Source of the DNA: Siphonodentalium dalli
Taxonomy: Eukaryota; Mollusca; Scaphopoda; Gadilida; Siphonodentaliidae
DNA length: 64,000 nt
NCBI GenBank assembly: GCA_032622095.1
Contig: CP136065.1
Span: 151,595,577 to 151,659,576, forward strand
Reading direction: 5' to 3'
In this document: positions 15,101 to 30,100 of the stretch, one piece after another
Layout: the number at the start of each line of letters is the position of its first letter
Position numbering within the stretch: position 1 is the first letter of the stretch
The notes under the pieces: model-generated
Told to the model about the DNA's origin: nothing
Database searches by the model: none
Seen by the model: the letters and a program-made list of their open reading frames with translations, nothing else
Made by a program: the position numbers and the translations under genes

Positions 15101-18100
15101 CCAACATTAAGAGTTTAACTAACTGCTGTTCACCAATGCAAATGGCAGATAACCTGATGCCCAATCTATGGCACAGGTATCAAATGGAGAGCCCATGAGC
15201 CCAAATGGGTTATACAACTATAAGCGAGTCAAGCCATCGGATCAGAGGGAGCCCCCACCATCGCATGCTGCAGGTGGTCATGCCCAAGCTAATATCCTGG
15301 CCAAGCTGGAGGGTGGGGAGAGGTCATTTTTCTCCGATCCCTTCACGGAGGAGTGGCAGGCAAGGCCGTGTCGTCATTTTTCGTTTATGCGATCGTGACC
15401 AGGGGGACTTGGCGCTTTACCTCATGGGTACGGCCCCTGCCCTACGCTTAAGCTGCCTAAGGCCATCCAGCCGGTGTCGATACGTACGCACGTACGTACT
15501 CCCTGTTATGATCCAACATATCACTAAATATAGATATACAACCCCACAGAGAACATGTCTCATGTCTCTGAGGTACCTATGTATCACAAGATAGCATTGC
15601 AGAAACCCGGTGACACAAATCTTTCGCATATATAGATATATAAAATGATATCATAGATATATCATGGTGATATATAAGTCATCACGAGATCATGTCAGAA
15701 GACCCTACTAAAGCTGCGCCCAACAATCCAATGGTCGGAGCCAGAGCAGAGATCCCTGGCACAATCCAATGTATCATTAAAGATATATATATAGCCCCTC
15801 AGAGAACATGGCCAAACACCGCAGGTGACCAGAGCATCCAATGAGAAAGCAAACCGCTACTTTCAGGTGCCAAAACAATGTCGGTACGAGTATTAATTTT
15901 GGAGAAATTTCCCAACGAGCACCATCCTTTGGAATGGAGACAGACAGCAAAATGTGCAATCACAAGTATTATGTTCAGCCTAAATCCACACACACTACTA
16001 TTATTAGGCCATCACGAACACTAGGCACCTGAGAGCAGTCCACGTTCCCAGCGGAATACCCACCGCGATCCGATTCTAAGAAATGAAGGTGCGCCTTCTA
16101 CAACCGAAATCAGTTCAAATGATGTACAATGTAGTCAGATGATGAACACAGGTAAATTTTCACGGTCACCATACGGAATATTCAGGTCTGAGCCTCTGCC
16201 TCCCCAAACATGCAGTAGAACGACCTAGGTGTGTGATAGGTCGGTTAGTGTGAAGCATGCAGCAAACTAGGGGAAGACCCGCTCTAAAAATGGCTCCCCT
16301 AGGAAGGAAACGAATGAAATTATCATCCTCCTAGTAAAGGATACACATCCCTTTTTAATGTTTTATTTTAATTTGAAGAGCCAAGATAGAGAGGAACTCC
16401 CCCGACCTAAGTGGTCCCGCTTATGGCATGTTTAAGGAAGAGAGGACAAACCCAGCATAGACCGAAATGCGCAGTAGGCAGCATGACTTCAGGCCCTTAT
16501 GATCGGGCATCTGTGCCATGGGGATGGGATGCCACTCGTACGGGGTGGTCCCCTGCCTGCGTCTTAGGAAAGGTCGGTAATGCTGGTCAATGAGCTTCCT
16601 CGAAAGCTTAGCTGGACAGTGCAAACGTCTTTGCCTGTTTTATTGTCTATGTGCCAGATAAACAAATTGATATGGGCATGCAATAGAAGTATGAAGAGCC
16701 ATGCTGATGGCCTCTTGTCGGAAAGGCTATTGGCAGTGGTCGTGGGACACGTGGCAATAGAAATGCTTTCCATGTAAATATGCTTCATTCGTGTGTGAAG
16801 TATATTCGCCATATCAACGGTATGAAAGGTCGGGACACGTATATATTTTTAAATTCATTGAGACTCCAGCTAGTCCATGAATACCTTCAAAACACCTACC
16901 ATGCCCTTTATGAACAATGCATGCTGTATTGGATGTACAGCCTGTTCTTGTACCAAGCGCACATTTGATATGGTTACTTGCCATAAATAATGTCTCCCCC
17001 CCACCTTCCTCGTCTTGGAATACCACTGCTATTATATCGTTATTCATTGGGGAACGTCATCCAGGCCACGGTCGCCAGTTATTGCCAGTGGGCCAGTTAC
17101 CTGGAGGGGTCAAGTCACCACGACTCTAAATACCTGTCAGGCTGGAATCATTCACATAATTGAATCAAGAAGGGGAAAGGTTGTTCAAACCAAAGTATCT
17201 TCAAATATATTTGTAGATAGTGAAACCATGAGTAAACACCGTCAGAGTGACGATAAGCTTCTTGCCTTACTCTAGAGAATGCAAACCGGAGCACCCATGA
17301 TTTGTAATTTTGTGTCCCAATTAGAGCCATATCCAGAATCGTAGTAATCCAGCCCCCCCCGCTTCTTTTCGGTAAACCTACACAGGATGGAAAGCAAAAC
17401 ACCATTTAGTCGAGATACAACCCAGCAATTTTGAAAGGATGGGTTAATTTTTGGATACAATTCAGAATAACTAAAATCTGGAATTGAGACAATAGTGAAA
17501 CTGTCATCACGATTAATTTTAGTGTCATGCTTGCAATCATTAAATGCTAGCATTATAAATTTTTGACAGTGAAGTTGAAGCACTGTACGAGAATCGAATC
17601 ATGTACTCAACAGAATTCTGACTCCTGTCAGATGTCAATCCCTGTCTGAAATTAATGACACTAACGAATCTTAGTACGACAACAGTCATTATTTTTCTGA
17701 TATTGATAAACTGTAGTCTGATAACTTCAAGCGTCGACCAACACATCTAAATCATAGGAGACATGTGTGACAGTATTAAAACAGAAAACACAAAGTATTT
17801 TGTGAAAGCATGTTGTTTAGATGAGATCTAGCGACTCCAGTAGTGTTCTGTAACATGCACACACCTATATAGGTGTGTACATGTGTCAGCCATTAAGTTT
17901 TTATTGTCCACACCCGATCGCACAGCGTAGTGCACCCACGACAACATACCTGAACAAGTGTTGTAATGGGGAAAGTCGACATTTGCATTCGGATTTTATT
18001 CAGTAATCTCAAATGGGACTTGTTAGCCTGACAAACTTGGTATCGGACCGAGTTCTGATTTCTGTCAGAATACCCTGACCAGGGTGGAATCCCCGGTCCG

Positions 18101-21100
18101 CTAGCACATGGCTGAGATTGTTACATTGATGGTGATGCTCCGTTACGAGAATCAAACCATGAACATAATTATAACACTTGTCCAATATCAATCTCTGTCA
18201 ATTTATTAAAGTAATAATGATCGACACTACTGTTTTTACATTGAATTGATAAACCCAGATGTAAATTGTAATCAACTTTTAAGTTCAAATGTGACCAACA
18301 CATCTGGATCAGTTGTATTGAGCTATAAAACAACAAAGTATTATGAGAAAGAATGTAGTTCATAACATTATGATAAATAGCGTCAGTAGCGATGGTAATT
18401 ATTGCTAAATAAATGTCCACGCGTAAATAAATTCCCACGAAATTAGGAGACTTCCGGTAGCGAATCACGTGGCATTTTTTATATCTGACAAATTATATCA
18501 TACCTTATAGGTTCTATAATAATTACATAGATGAATTGTTCACAATAGTCTATGCGCCTCGTAAGGCCTTGAAATGGCGGCTGATTATGGCGAAATGTCG
18601 ATTTTCAGATTCGAAAAATATTAAGTCCGCCGCCTATTCGAAAACACGGAACAATTGTATGTTTGAAGCGAAACGGTCCGTGAATTCGAAACAATAATTC
18701 TAAAAACTAACGCGTAGGCGACCAGTAATTATTGTATCGATAAATTGAATTTGTTGTCTAGTTGTTAAACGACAAATTCGGAACAATACTCCCATTAGAC
18801 TTCTCTCTTTGGTAGCAGAAAATAAACTGGCAAATTCATTCGGTTATATTGGGACTGCGCATGCGTGACTAATCCGAGCAAGCCACTGAAGACCGCGAGG
18901 TATCGTAGGCGACCACAAAAAAGTTAACCCCTTTTCTACTATGGTTTTACAAACGCAGGACATCTATCCATATAGTTCAGTGTGAACGGCTTCCTTTAGC
19001 GGAAATATTAAGAACATGGTAAATGCAGCACAATCAGGGAGTTAATTAACCTGATAGTGCATATGACCCGTTTTATACGTCGCACCAAACACGGATCATG
19101 CTATCTTCGCTTGGCTCGATATTGGCACGCCTCTGGCACGTGTTATGTATGTTTGATTTATACGTCGAGCCAGCTGTCACATGTCATAATCGTATTTTTC
19201 AAACAATTTCAGATACAAAATGCCATCTGCTATAATCAATACGCCGTGATAGTGTCTTTATGATACTTCTAGAGTGCATGAATCTCGGAAACGGTTTCGT
19301 TGGTTTCAAAACCGGGATCTTATCATCCATCTCCCTTGATCCTTCATATATATCTCTGCAAAATATTTATTCCCAAATTTCGTGAAATGACCTTTGTCAG
19401 TCAATACATGCATGTCCCCGTAGTGCCGTACCATTGCCTTCAATGTATATTGACAATGGCCAAGAGTCAACACGTGTGTGACCTGACGCTGTTTTATATA
19501 CTGAGATATGGGGATGTTATATGTGGGGGGGATCTTACTTTTTTGAGGTGTTTATAATTGGGTTGGAGGAGTCAAATTATTACTTACTGATGTCATGATT
19601 CATTTCCTCTTCATTCTCCACTGCCAATCTGTATGCTGACATGAAATTCCGACTGCCTCCACATTGTAAATCCAACACCCACCTACAATTGGAGAACAGA
19701 TTTATGTGCCATAGAGTAATGTTATGGGAACTATTCAAAACGTTTTTAAAATTTCCCCTTTTAAAAGTTGGTATCTGACAATCAGAACGCGATCTAATTA
19801 TATTCTGGTATAGGAAAAGTACCAATGGTAGTGTTATGGTGCCAATCTGATTATGGATCGCTAACCATTTCTTTACTAAATACTCATTCATGAGTAGTTC
19901 CCCATAGGAAATCGCCTATGGTGGTTTGTTGATCATATTATCTGAACATTTCCCTCTAATAAATAGGACTGCTTTTGCACTTTTGTAATATCTGTCGTAT
20001 TCTTATTTTTGCTTAAAACCCCTCCAGATGAATAATAGACCATTCCAGTGTATAATTTTATATAAACTGAGCATAGAAAGGGTTAAATTACAGATATGGC
20101 CTATGGACATGCATAATTTTCTGTCTAATTCATAAGTAAATGAATCAATTATAGAATCAGTGAGTTAAATTTTTGCTATAATTTTGTGAGATTGCAATCA
20201 TATATTTATCCAGTACAAATTAGGCCTTGCGAATATTTGAGATTTGAATCGAGTGTGAGTTTGCTGTTAACACCGAATCAGACTCCTGATTCAAATATGT
20301 TCAAATATCACACTTGTCCCCATCATTGACACATTGTTGCGAATTTTGGTTAGGGTGATCATGAAATAGGAGTAATGTATCTGCGATATTTGTTGAAACA
20401 TGCTCATTGTATTAAATTGTCAGAGGTTTGTTCATTTTGGCATAATGTCAAAACGCGCTAACTGTCCAAAAGGACCGAGCATTTTAATATAAAACTATAT
20501 GGTCATTTGTTGAACTTATTATCTGAACATTTCCTATGGGAACTCTCGTCAATGAGTATTTAGAATAGAAAGGGTTAACCCTTTGGCGGGTAGAGCGACA
20601 TTTATATCAATGTACAGCTGGCGGGTGAAACAACATTTATGTCGTTTATGGTAGTTCTAGGATAATATGTTACTGTGCAAACAACTTTGAAGAACAATCA
20701 TCTCCTAAATGGGAACTTATCATATATATCATGCAGATGGATATTATGTTTATTGTTTACATTCATTCATGCTTTTAATAATGTTGTTTGTATCAGCTGT
20801 TTGTATGATTAATTTTTTACAATAGGCCAATGTTACAATATTACAAGATTATATATTCATCCATGGATATGTATGCTTTATTCTCTGATCCAAAATACAT
20901 AAATGGATATTGAGAAATATAAATGGAGATATTATACAAAAGATAAATCGAGTGAAACATGGAATATGCATGTATGTACATACTATACATAGACTCTCCG
21001 ATTAACATGCAGCCTGATCAATCTGACTGGGTATAAATACTTATAGTGACTTTTGCAGAACAAATTCGTGTTCATATCAGCAGCATTATCATTTTCTACT

Positions 21101-24100
21101 ACAACCACTACTACCACTCTCGTCTTCTCAATCATCATCGTCATCAACATAATCATCTAATCATCATCATCGTTACCACCATCATATGTACTAACCACCA
21201 TCATCAACATATGACATCATACATGACGTAGTCACCTGTCAAAGGGTTAAGACAACAAATGTCCTTTTCTTGGTTAACATCTGGATTTTAATTCAATTTA
21301 CCAACAAGATATTTGCATTCAAATTGATAATCGAGCACCAGTATGAACTCGGTGCTAAATATTTAAAATCAAGAATTAGAGAACAATTATGAAGATTTCT
21401 TACTTCCAAGCACTTTGTAGATTTTCTTCTGTTGGTTTCACCATAGTTGGTTTCCAGGCAACAGCTACACTTCCAAAACTGTGAAATTAAATATTTGTCT
21501 AAAATTAATTGTGTCAATAGGAAACATCATAAATATATCATATACTACAGTGTTGAAGTACCATGTAGATCAATTATTTTTTACCCTTTCATGAAGCGAG
21601 CTGCATTGGTGCAGAATTACAGATCATGTGCCAGTGCATTCTCTTATATATGTGAGTCTCCCATAGGGAGCCTCGCATATATTAGAGACTGCACTGGCTT
21701 ACAAGGTCAAAGTAAATATTGTTTGGCCAATGAATCCTCTTAAATATGTGAGGTGCCCTATGGGCGACTCACATATATAAGAGAATGCATTGGCACAGGG
21801 TTTTCGCAAAATTTCAGGAAGCTCGAGTCATGAAATGGTTAATTCTAGTTGCCATTGAAATCCTTTCAGTTGAAAACTTTCTATTTGGCATGCAGACAGT
21901 ACTCTACCCAGATTGTTTAATGGACTCAAAGTGGGTTAATGTGAAATAACATATAAGTCAGAAAAACAAATATCATCAACAAGTACATGAAAAAATAGAT
22001 TGACTTTGTTCTTATTTTCATTATTAATATAACTCTCCAATAATGAGATTTTGCATGTCAAAACATTTGTTATTAAACATTACTGTTACAGTGGAATTAC
22101 TGATAACATTACAATTAGTCATTTATAAAGATACAAAAGTTTATTAAAAACTTGATGGTAAGTATTGAAAAAGGTCAGAGCAGTGAAAAATATTCTGAAA
22201 ATCATATTCAGACTAAAGTATTTGAACTTTAAAGAGTTTGCCCTCACTATTTTCAAAACTGCTTATCCAAATAAGAGTTAGATGGATGGATGGCCAAACC
22301 AGCTACTCATCCCCTCAATTTAATGTCACTGAAACATTCTATCTTTTGGTGACATGTGAACATATTATGTGGTTTCTAACATATTTTGTTCTGAAAAGCC
22401 ATATATACCAGCTTCATCATTAATAGATGGATTTTGTTTACTGATCCACTCTGAACACAAAGTGAGCCACAAGTGCTAAAGATATCTGCTTCATCAATTT
22501 TATTAGTTTATATACCTGCAAGGCTCAAAATATATTTTTTTTTACTGACTGTCAGAATGACAGGCACCAAATGGATGGTGTTGGTCATTTCAAAATGATA
22601 CCTGTCAATTTTTCAGATATACTGTATGAGACTGTATTTAAATTTCCAATCAACTTATTATTTGTTAATAATATGCACATATTAGTGAGAGTCCAATTGC
22701 CACCTGGGAAAAAGCCATGCTATTTTTGTTTTCAAAAGTTCAAAAACTTTACGTTGCTTAATAAATACACATTCAATTCACAAACAATATTTTATATTCA
22801 CTCTGAAATGATCTTAAATTAAAAAAGAGCTATTTTGTATTTTCAATGTCCTATTTGGCCAGTAGTGGCCTTGGACATACCCAAACAGATACAGATTGTT
22901 AAAAATTTGCATTGGACAAAATGTCCAACAGATTCAGAAGTGCACTGGACATAAGCTGTTTTTCGTGGGACAATGACCTTGACCGGCCACTTATTTTGAG
23001 CCTTGTATACCTGTTTACTATATTGGCAGATAAATGTCACACAATTTAACAGAAAACTTAACATATTCGGTAATATAAGTAGACAAAGTCAAGGAATGTA
23101 ATTGTGCTTTTATATTGAAGCATCTGATCTCTACCATCAGGTACAGATTGGGATAGCAACATGTTTTATTTGATGATGCAATTGCAAAGTAACCAGACAG
23201 AATCAACCGCATGTGTGTACATTCTTGAAGAGAATTATTTATCTGGGAACTGAGTGAACAAATGATTCACTAGTGGTCGTGCAGTGCCTCTTTCGCTACT
23301 ATTTGGTAAGACCTGGCACCAAAATGGCAAAAAAGTAAAAAATTATTACTTTAAATTGATTCCATTCACTCACCCAATAATATTGAAATACTCCTTGTTG
23401 CTCATCTGTTGCTCAAGCAGAAGACGAATTGAGTGTTGTATGTGGACGAGATAGTTGGCGTTGGAAACAGACAAATCAATCAAGATAACAACACTGTAAT
23501 ATAAACAAGAATTTATCTCAACAAAGTGAAACAAGAGCACACCATCGGGGCATGGCATAATACAACAGACCCGTTTCCCCATTCATATTACCAATTTCAT
23601 CACTGTAATTGGTAACTATGTTCAAAAATATGTTAAACATGTGTGCATTGTGTCTGCAAACTCAGAAAAAAATTGTTCAATCATACTTTATTCGGTGATT
23701 TTTGAAGATATAAAACACATGGAATCTTCCAACTAATTTTTATGAACATCTGGTGAGGTAATAGTGGCCAGAGATAGCCAATGCAGTGGCGGAATGCTTC
23801 ATTGGAGTGTGCCCCAGAATTAAATAATATACTTAAAAACCGCACACTCGCATGCTTTTCAAAATATTTTGGCCTGAGAAATGGGAATTTGACTTTACGT
23901 GGCCTTATTAATTGTACAAATTCACTTGAAATAAGGAGCCTGTTGTTGAGAAGTTTAATAAATCATCAATGTTTGCTAGATGTGGACAGTTCTAATTTAT
24001 TTGTAAATAAAACCTATGAGATATATTATTATAAAATATCATTAACCCTTTCATGACGGGAGCTGACTGGTGCAGTATTAAAGATCATGTTCCAGTGCAT

Positions 24101-27100
24101 TCTCTTACATATACGAGTCTCCCATGGGGAGACTCACATATATAAGAGAATGCATTAGCACATGGTTTTCGAAAACTTTCAGGAAGCTCCAGTCATGGAA
24201 GGGTTAAAAGAGCATTTTTATGGATTTTAAGTAAGCTGGTCTTTTCGATTTTCCAGCATATTTCAGCAGATGGTCATCATAGGCTCTGCATTTTCGGTAG
24301 AATTACTGCAGACAAAACTGTCAAAGCTGTCGATCCCATATGGCTCTTATATTATTATTTGTTCCTATATTCACAGCACAGCAGAACATTTTCTCATATA
24401 TACTTCACCCTGGAAGAAGGCATCAACACTATTTAAAAGGAAAATGAAAATCAGTACTTACTTTTTCTCAGTAACTGTTCCAAATATTCTCCTGCTAGAG
24501 CTGGAAAGCCAGTCAATTCTCTTTTCAAACAGGGTGACACAATGGGCTAGCTGTTTCTGATACTCAAATAACTGTGTCATGTCGACATGGACATTCCTCA
24601 GGGATCCATCGTGCCATTTGAACTGGACCATTGCATTCTGTCAAGACATTAAAACTCTTTAAGACCATCTAATATCAAATATTGCTGGACACCTGGTGAT
24701 GCATTTTGACTACTATTTATAAAATGGTCCAGGTATATGCAAAATACATCAATCATGTCACCAGGTGTTACCGGTACCCTTTGATGATTGAAGCTTCCTG
24801 AATTTTTGTGAAAATCCTGTGCCAATGCTATCTCTTATATATGCAAGCCGTCCATAGGGTGCCTTGCTTATATAAGAGAATGCATTGGCCTGACAATATT
24901 TACCTTGATCTTGTAAGCCAATGCATTCTCTTATATATGTGAGGCTCCCTATGGGAGACTTGCATATATAAGAGTATGCAGTGGTACATGGTTTTTAATG
25001 CTGCACCAGCGCATCTCCCGTCATGAAAGGGTTAAAGCTTTAATTATATATGTATTCAGTTACAACAACAATATACAAAATCTAATGAAACAGTTTTTTT
25101 CTTTGATCTGCTAAAAATAATGTTGAAAACGAAAAGGGAAATATAAACTAGTCCTCTATATACACCAAAGACTGTCATTTTGTTATTGAAAAATTAACTA
25201 AATAATTATTGCTGTCCCTTTAAAACATCAAAACTATCTGACATAAATAGGCAGAACATCTTTTATCGAAAGAGTTGTGGATGGCACAAGGGTATATTTC
25301 ATAAAAGCAGAGATTGAGTGAAATGTGACAAAGCAGCGTCTGCAATGAGTTCGATAAAAGATGCTAAATTATTATGCAAGTTATGTTCTGTACTTCTTCG
25401 ACAGTTACCGACTGTACATTGTGTGAAAGCTAGAATCTTTATCTTTAGCCAAAATTCATCTGGGGCCCTGAGTATACATCTTCAAACCTTATTATACTGA
25501 ATGGAGTCTCCCATTCAGTTACAAAGGTATACATTGGAATGGTTTATTATTCATTTGGAGAGATGATCAGGTAATAAAAACAGACAAAATAAAACAAAAA
25601 AAGATAATACAAGTGCAGATGGATTCATACTTTTGTTGAACTTATTATATCTGACCATTTACTATAGTAACTACTCGCCAATGAGTATTTAGTATTGAAA
25701 GGGTTAAGGGAAGACTATGTGATAAATGAACTAACTTTCAGATCAGTCCTTGAAATAATTTCAATTTCAAGAGGAAAACAATTTATATTCACCCTACTTT
25801 TATTTTGCAAAATACATTTTTCAAACTGTTCAATAAAACCCCCTCTTGTTCATGCTCAATGCAGATCATAATTTAATTAATGCACATATTTTGATTGAGA
25901 AATTTTAAGACTTTTGTTGTTTTTTTTTCCAGCTATAATTACACCTAGCTTTTGAATATATATTATTGCAAGGGCATCCAAAAATAGTACTTTATACAGT
26001 AGTTGCAACAAAATTGAGATTTTCAGCTGACTATCAATTAGGTGGTCTTGTTTTATTGGAATGGGGTGTTCTCAGAAAAACAAGTATTTTTGCATATCAG
26101 GGGATATAGAGAAACTAAACTAAAACAGAAAAAGAAGCTTTCTCAAGAAGTTTCTAAATCGTTCATTTTACAAAACAGATACTGTCCAGAGAAGATGAGG
26201 CCAAAGCAGAATGAGGTCACCAGATGGTGAATTTAGTGATGCTAGTCCACTGGGTGGGGTAGCATCACTAAATTCACCTTCTGGGGACCTCATTCTGCAA
26301 ATGACTGGCACCATATTTTCAGTCCTGCTGACATAGATAGCAGGGCCAGTCTAGAGGGTGACTTGGGAGACATTTTCTCCCTAAAATGTGCCACCTCCCT
26401 ATTTTTGTCCCAGGGAGAAGTGACTTTTCTCTCATGTACCAGTATGCATATGGCCCAACATCACATTTAAAGGATAACTACCGATTATATTGGTGTTCTT
26501 ACTCAATATACTGGCTTTATAATTGGGTTGTTGTGTTGCATAATACTTACTGGATCACAGAAGGGTGAATTTGGGGTATAAATAATGGTTCACTTCTCCC
26601 TAATAACAAAACAGGGAGAAGTGACTTCTCCCAATTTTAAAGGCACAGATGACCCTCACAGTGGGTATGCTGTTAAAATAGTCACAACCAATAAAACTGC
26701 CATAAACAGAAAGAATATTAAAATATAGACATAATATTATGTTGTTCTTAAACCTATCATAAATATAGTGTAAATAGTATGTTATTGTCATGTTTGTACG
26801 CTGTGTTATGTAAACAAAAGCCAGGTTCTGTAAAGTTTTTGGCTTTTGTTTACATAACAAAGCATACAAACTTGATAATAACATACTATTTATCGATATT
26901 TATGATCGGTATGAGAACAAAGTCTGTCTATATTTTGACATTCTTTCTGTTTATGGTAGTTTTAACGGATGCGACTATTTTAACAGCAATACCCACTGCG
27001 AAGGCCACCAGTGCCTTTAAACTTCTAGGCTGGTCCCTGGTAGAGAGAAATGATTCTTACCTCAAAAATCTGTGACTGTACAGCTTTCTTTATCACAGGT

Positions 27101-30100
27101 ATAAATTCTTCTTTGTATGAATAGGCATTAGGTGCTAACACCTGATATAAGTCAAGCTTCTTAGCTGTAAATGAGGAAAACAGGTTATATCCCTTTGGCG
27201 AGTAGAACGACATATATGTCATTTCAGGAAGTGTTATTTTATGTAGACATAACTTCAATATATAATCTGATTTATAAATGATTTGTTTTAGATTTATATT
27301 GATTAATATAATGTCCCAAATGTATAAGTGCAATCGATTATGATAACACATGTTAACATGAAATGCACATAAATTAAAACAAATTATTGGACCCTTTTGA
27401 CCGGAACTTGTTAATAATTATTGCTATGACGTTGACTTTAGATTTACTCATGATGTCATGTATATGACATTACAGATACTCTCCAAAGGGATATAGGTAC
27501 TGGCTTAACCCTTTCATGATGGAAGCTGCACTGGTGCAGCATTAAAGATCCTGTGCCAGGGTATTCTCTTATATATGCGAGTCTCCCATAGGGAGCCTCA
27601 TATATATAATAGAATGCACTGGCTTACAAGTGAAGGTAAATATTGCTAGGCCAATGTATTATCTTAAATATGAGCGGCTCCCTACAGGACACTCGCATAT
27701 ATAAGAGAATGCATTGGCACAAGGTTTAAGCAAAATTTCAGGAATCTCCAGTCATGGAAGGGTTAAACAATTGTCTGCGCTTCTTTTGTGAACAGGAAAC
27801 ATGACGTACTAGGAATACACATGTGGAAATTGTGATAAAAACAAAACTTTTACACCACGAATAGTATAAAATATAAATTGAATGTGAGTAAGTTTCAGCA
27901 AACAAAATCTCAACTTGAATATACATTCATTCTTCTATATATGGGATGCATCATTATCATGTGTTAATCACGTGATAGTCACGTAAGAGTATACATTCTG
28001 TACGATGGAAACAAAGGTTTGCCAAATGGATAGTCCGTTCAACTAGAGATAATGTGAACATCAGATTTAAAATAGGAATGATTCCAATCATTGACCCAAC
28101 ATTCCAGTTTAGGAATGTCTGATACCAATAGTTATCCCTTCTTGGCTAATATATTCATCAGAATCATGAATGTCTTATCGATATGAGCATTACTGTACTA
28201 AATGTCTTCAAATGAGGAGGCCAGTTGATGAGAAATCAAAGAAGCCACTCGCATGAGTAGCACACATGCGAGTTCCTGATGTCAGTGTTATAATTACTAT
28301 GAAGTTACGCTACGTGTAGCACACTTTGAGAAGAATTCGCACTGTTCACACACTTGAGTGGTGGACCATTTTTAGTGTAAATTTGCAGTACTTGGAAGAT
28401 ATTAAGTTATGTGCACTTTCAATATTACAAGCGAGCATATAATAGAGCAGAGTTTTTAAATTAAAATAAAATAAAATAAACAAACTTTCATATTTAAAAT
28501 TTTGAAGAGAAAATAATGATAAAATTCTGGTGTGGTAGAAGGCTATTCAATGATTGATTAATGATCACCTTTCAGACCATTTCTTTTAATCCATTCATCT
28601 GACCCATCAGCTAAAAATTTGGGTTCTGTTATTTTGAGAGGCAAATCATGGCCAGGCGGTCGAGGCAGAAATCTGGACTGAGGCAGTTTTGATACTTCTG
28701 TTGTTATCTGAAATTGAAAGGCAATAATATTAATGGCACTGATATGTAATAACTGCCTAATTAATAACTTCTTAAGGCACTATAAATGCATATTACTGGC
28801 CGAGGAGTAGTAAATTTTTCCCCAACATGCTAATTGAATAATGTTGGCCCAAGACATAATAAAATATGAGGATTCATATTAATTAAAACATTTATATCTC
28901 AAATATTTAGCCATGCAATTTCATTCTAATGCTTCTCTAAATTTCAGCTATAAAATGACTAGAAATCAATAATTGTGCCAAAGGACCATAAATTATAATT
29001 CTGGTAAAAATGGGTGAGTGGGACAGAAAATATAATTTGAGCTGTTCTATGGACCAACTATGTCTTACTATGAAAAATAAACCTGTGTATAATTCAATTT
29101 ATCGACAGAAAACATATTGCTAGTGGCCAGACGAAAGGATGCCTAGACATGACAATAATTAATATACTAAAGTAATTTTTCAAAAAAGGTGTATGAAAAG
29201 ACTAATATTTGGCATACCTCATTCATGATCGTAACCAGAGCATCTCCCATCATCCCTTGCCTCATTTCTTTAATTTTGTTTATGACGTCCTGAGATCTAT
29301 GTATCTCCTTCAGTAGCTGGCTGATGTCCGTCCCCGTATATATCTGTTCCTATAAATAGAAAGCAGACATTGGCTGAGATCCATCGAGACCTCTTATAGA
29401 CACTGAAAAGGTTTAGATTGAAAACCTTCCAACTTTGCACATCAAGCAGCAATAGACTATGTTTCATGAGGTGTGGCGGAGGATCATATCCAATGGTAGT
29501 TGAACTATAAGCTGTGGATAGACTAGTCCCCATAACATTGATATGCATTGTTATGCATGAGTAGCAAACTCATTTATTACTGACTATAATATAGTATGTT
29601 TCATGTGATGAACAGACTTTGATTGGAATAGAACATAGCAGTCTCAATACTGCCCTAATATTTTTCTGCTGCAGGCATAGGATATGTGGGTGCTTGATGG
29701 GCAAAATTTAAAGTTGATAAGGGGAAGACACTGAAGCACATTTAAATGTTAAGAGTAGCAGTTTGATAAAAATCTGCTTTCTATATATTATTATTACAAC
29801 TGCTCATGTAGTTGGTTTGATTTAGTTTGCTGGGGATTATAGTTAATCAATCAGCAGCTAAGCCACTTCATTTCGTCAGTTTTGTTGACCAGTGGAAGAA
29901 GACCATACATAAGGTGTGAGTCTGGAGTACAATTTTCATTTATAAAGTGATAAATAACTTCGAGCCTCAAATGCCATTTCGTAATCGCTTTATTTTATTA
30001 TGTTCCGGGGACAAAAAATAGGTCCATAAAATAAAAGGAATTCTTAATATATAAGGAATATATAAAGACCTGTTTGAAGTGATAGATATTATCGCCTCAG

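Larger units (their letters stand above)
14682..19009. mobile_element. 4.3-kb inverted-repeat element with GC-rich interior
   Basis: Outer ends ATATTTCCGCTAAAGGAAGC at 14682 and the complement ending near 19009 continue as inverted repeats of about 44 bases. The right end also matches the MITE at 14348. The interior from about 14880 to 16620 is much richer in G and C than the introns; from about 16,800 it becomes AT-rich again. Many short ORFs are present and none is recognised as a transposase. Probably a non-autonomous or decayed DNA transposon inside a VWA3A intron. Confidence 0.55.

Noticed and set aside
15168-15594. GC-rich ORFs as a bacterial insertion or contaminant
   Set aside because: They sit between the inverted repeats of an element whose relatives are in the same locus, and no bacterial gene is recognised.
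17586-18160. SINE copies, from B box-like GGTTTGATTCTCG on the minus strand
   Set aside because: No A box at the right distance in either copy; they are duplicated pieces of the large element.
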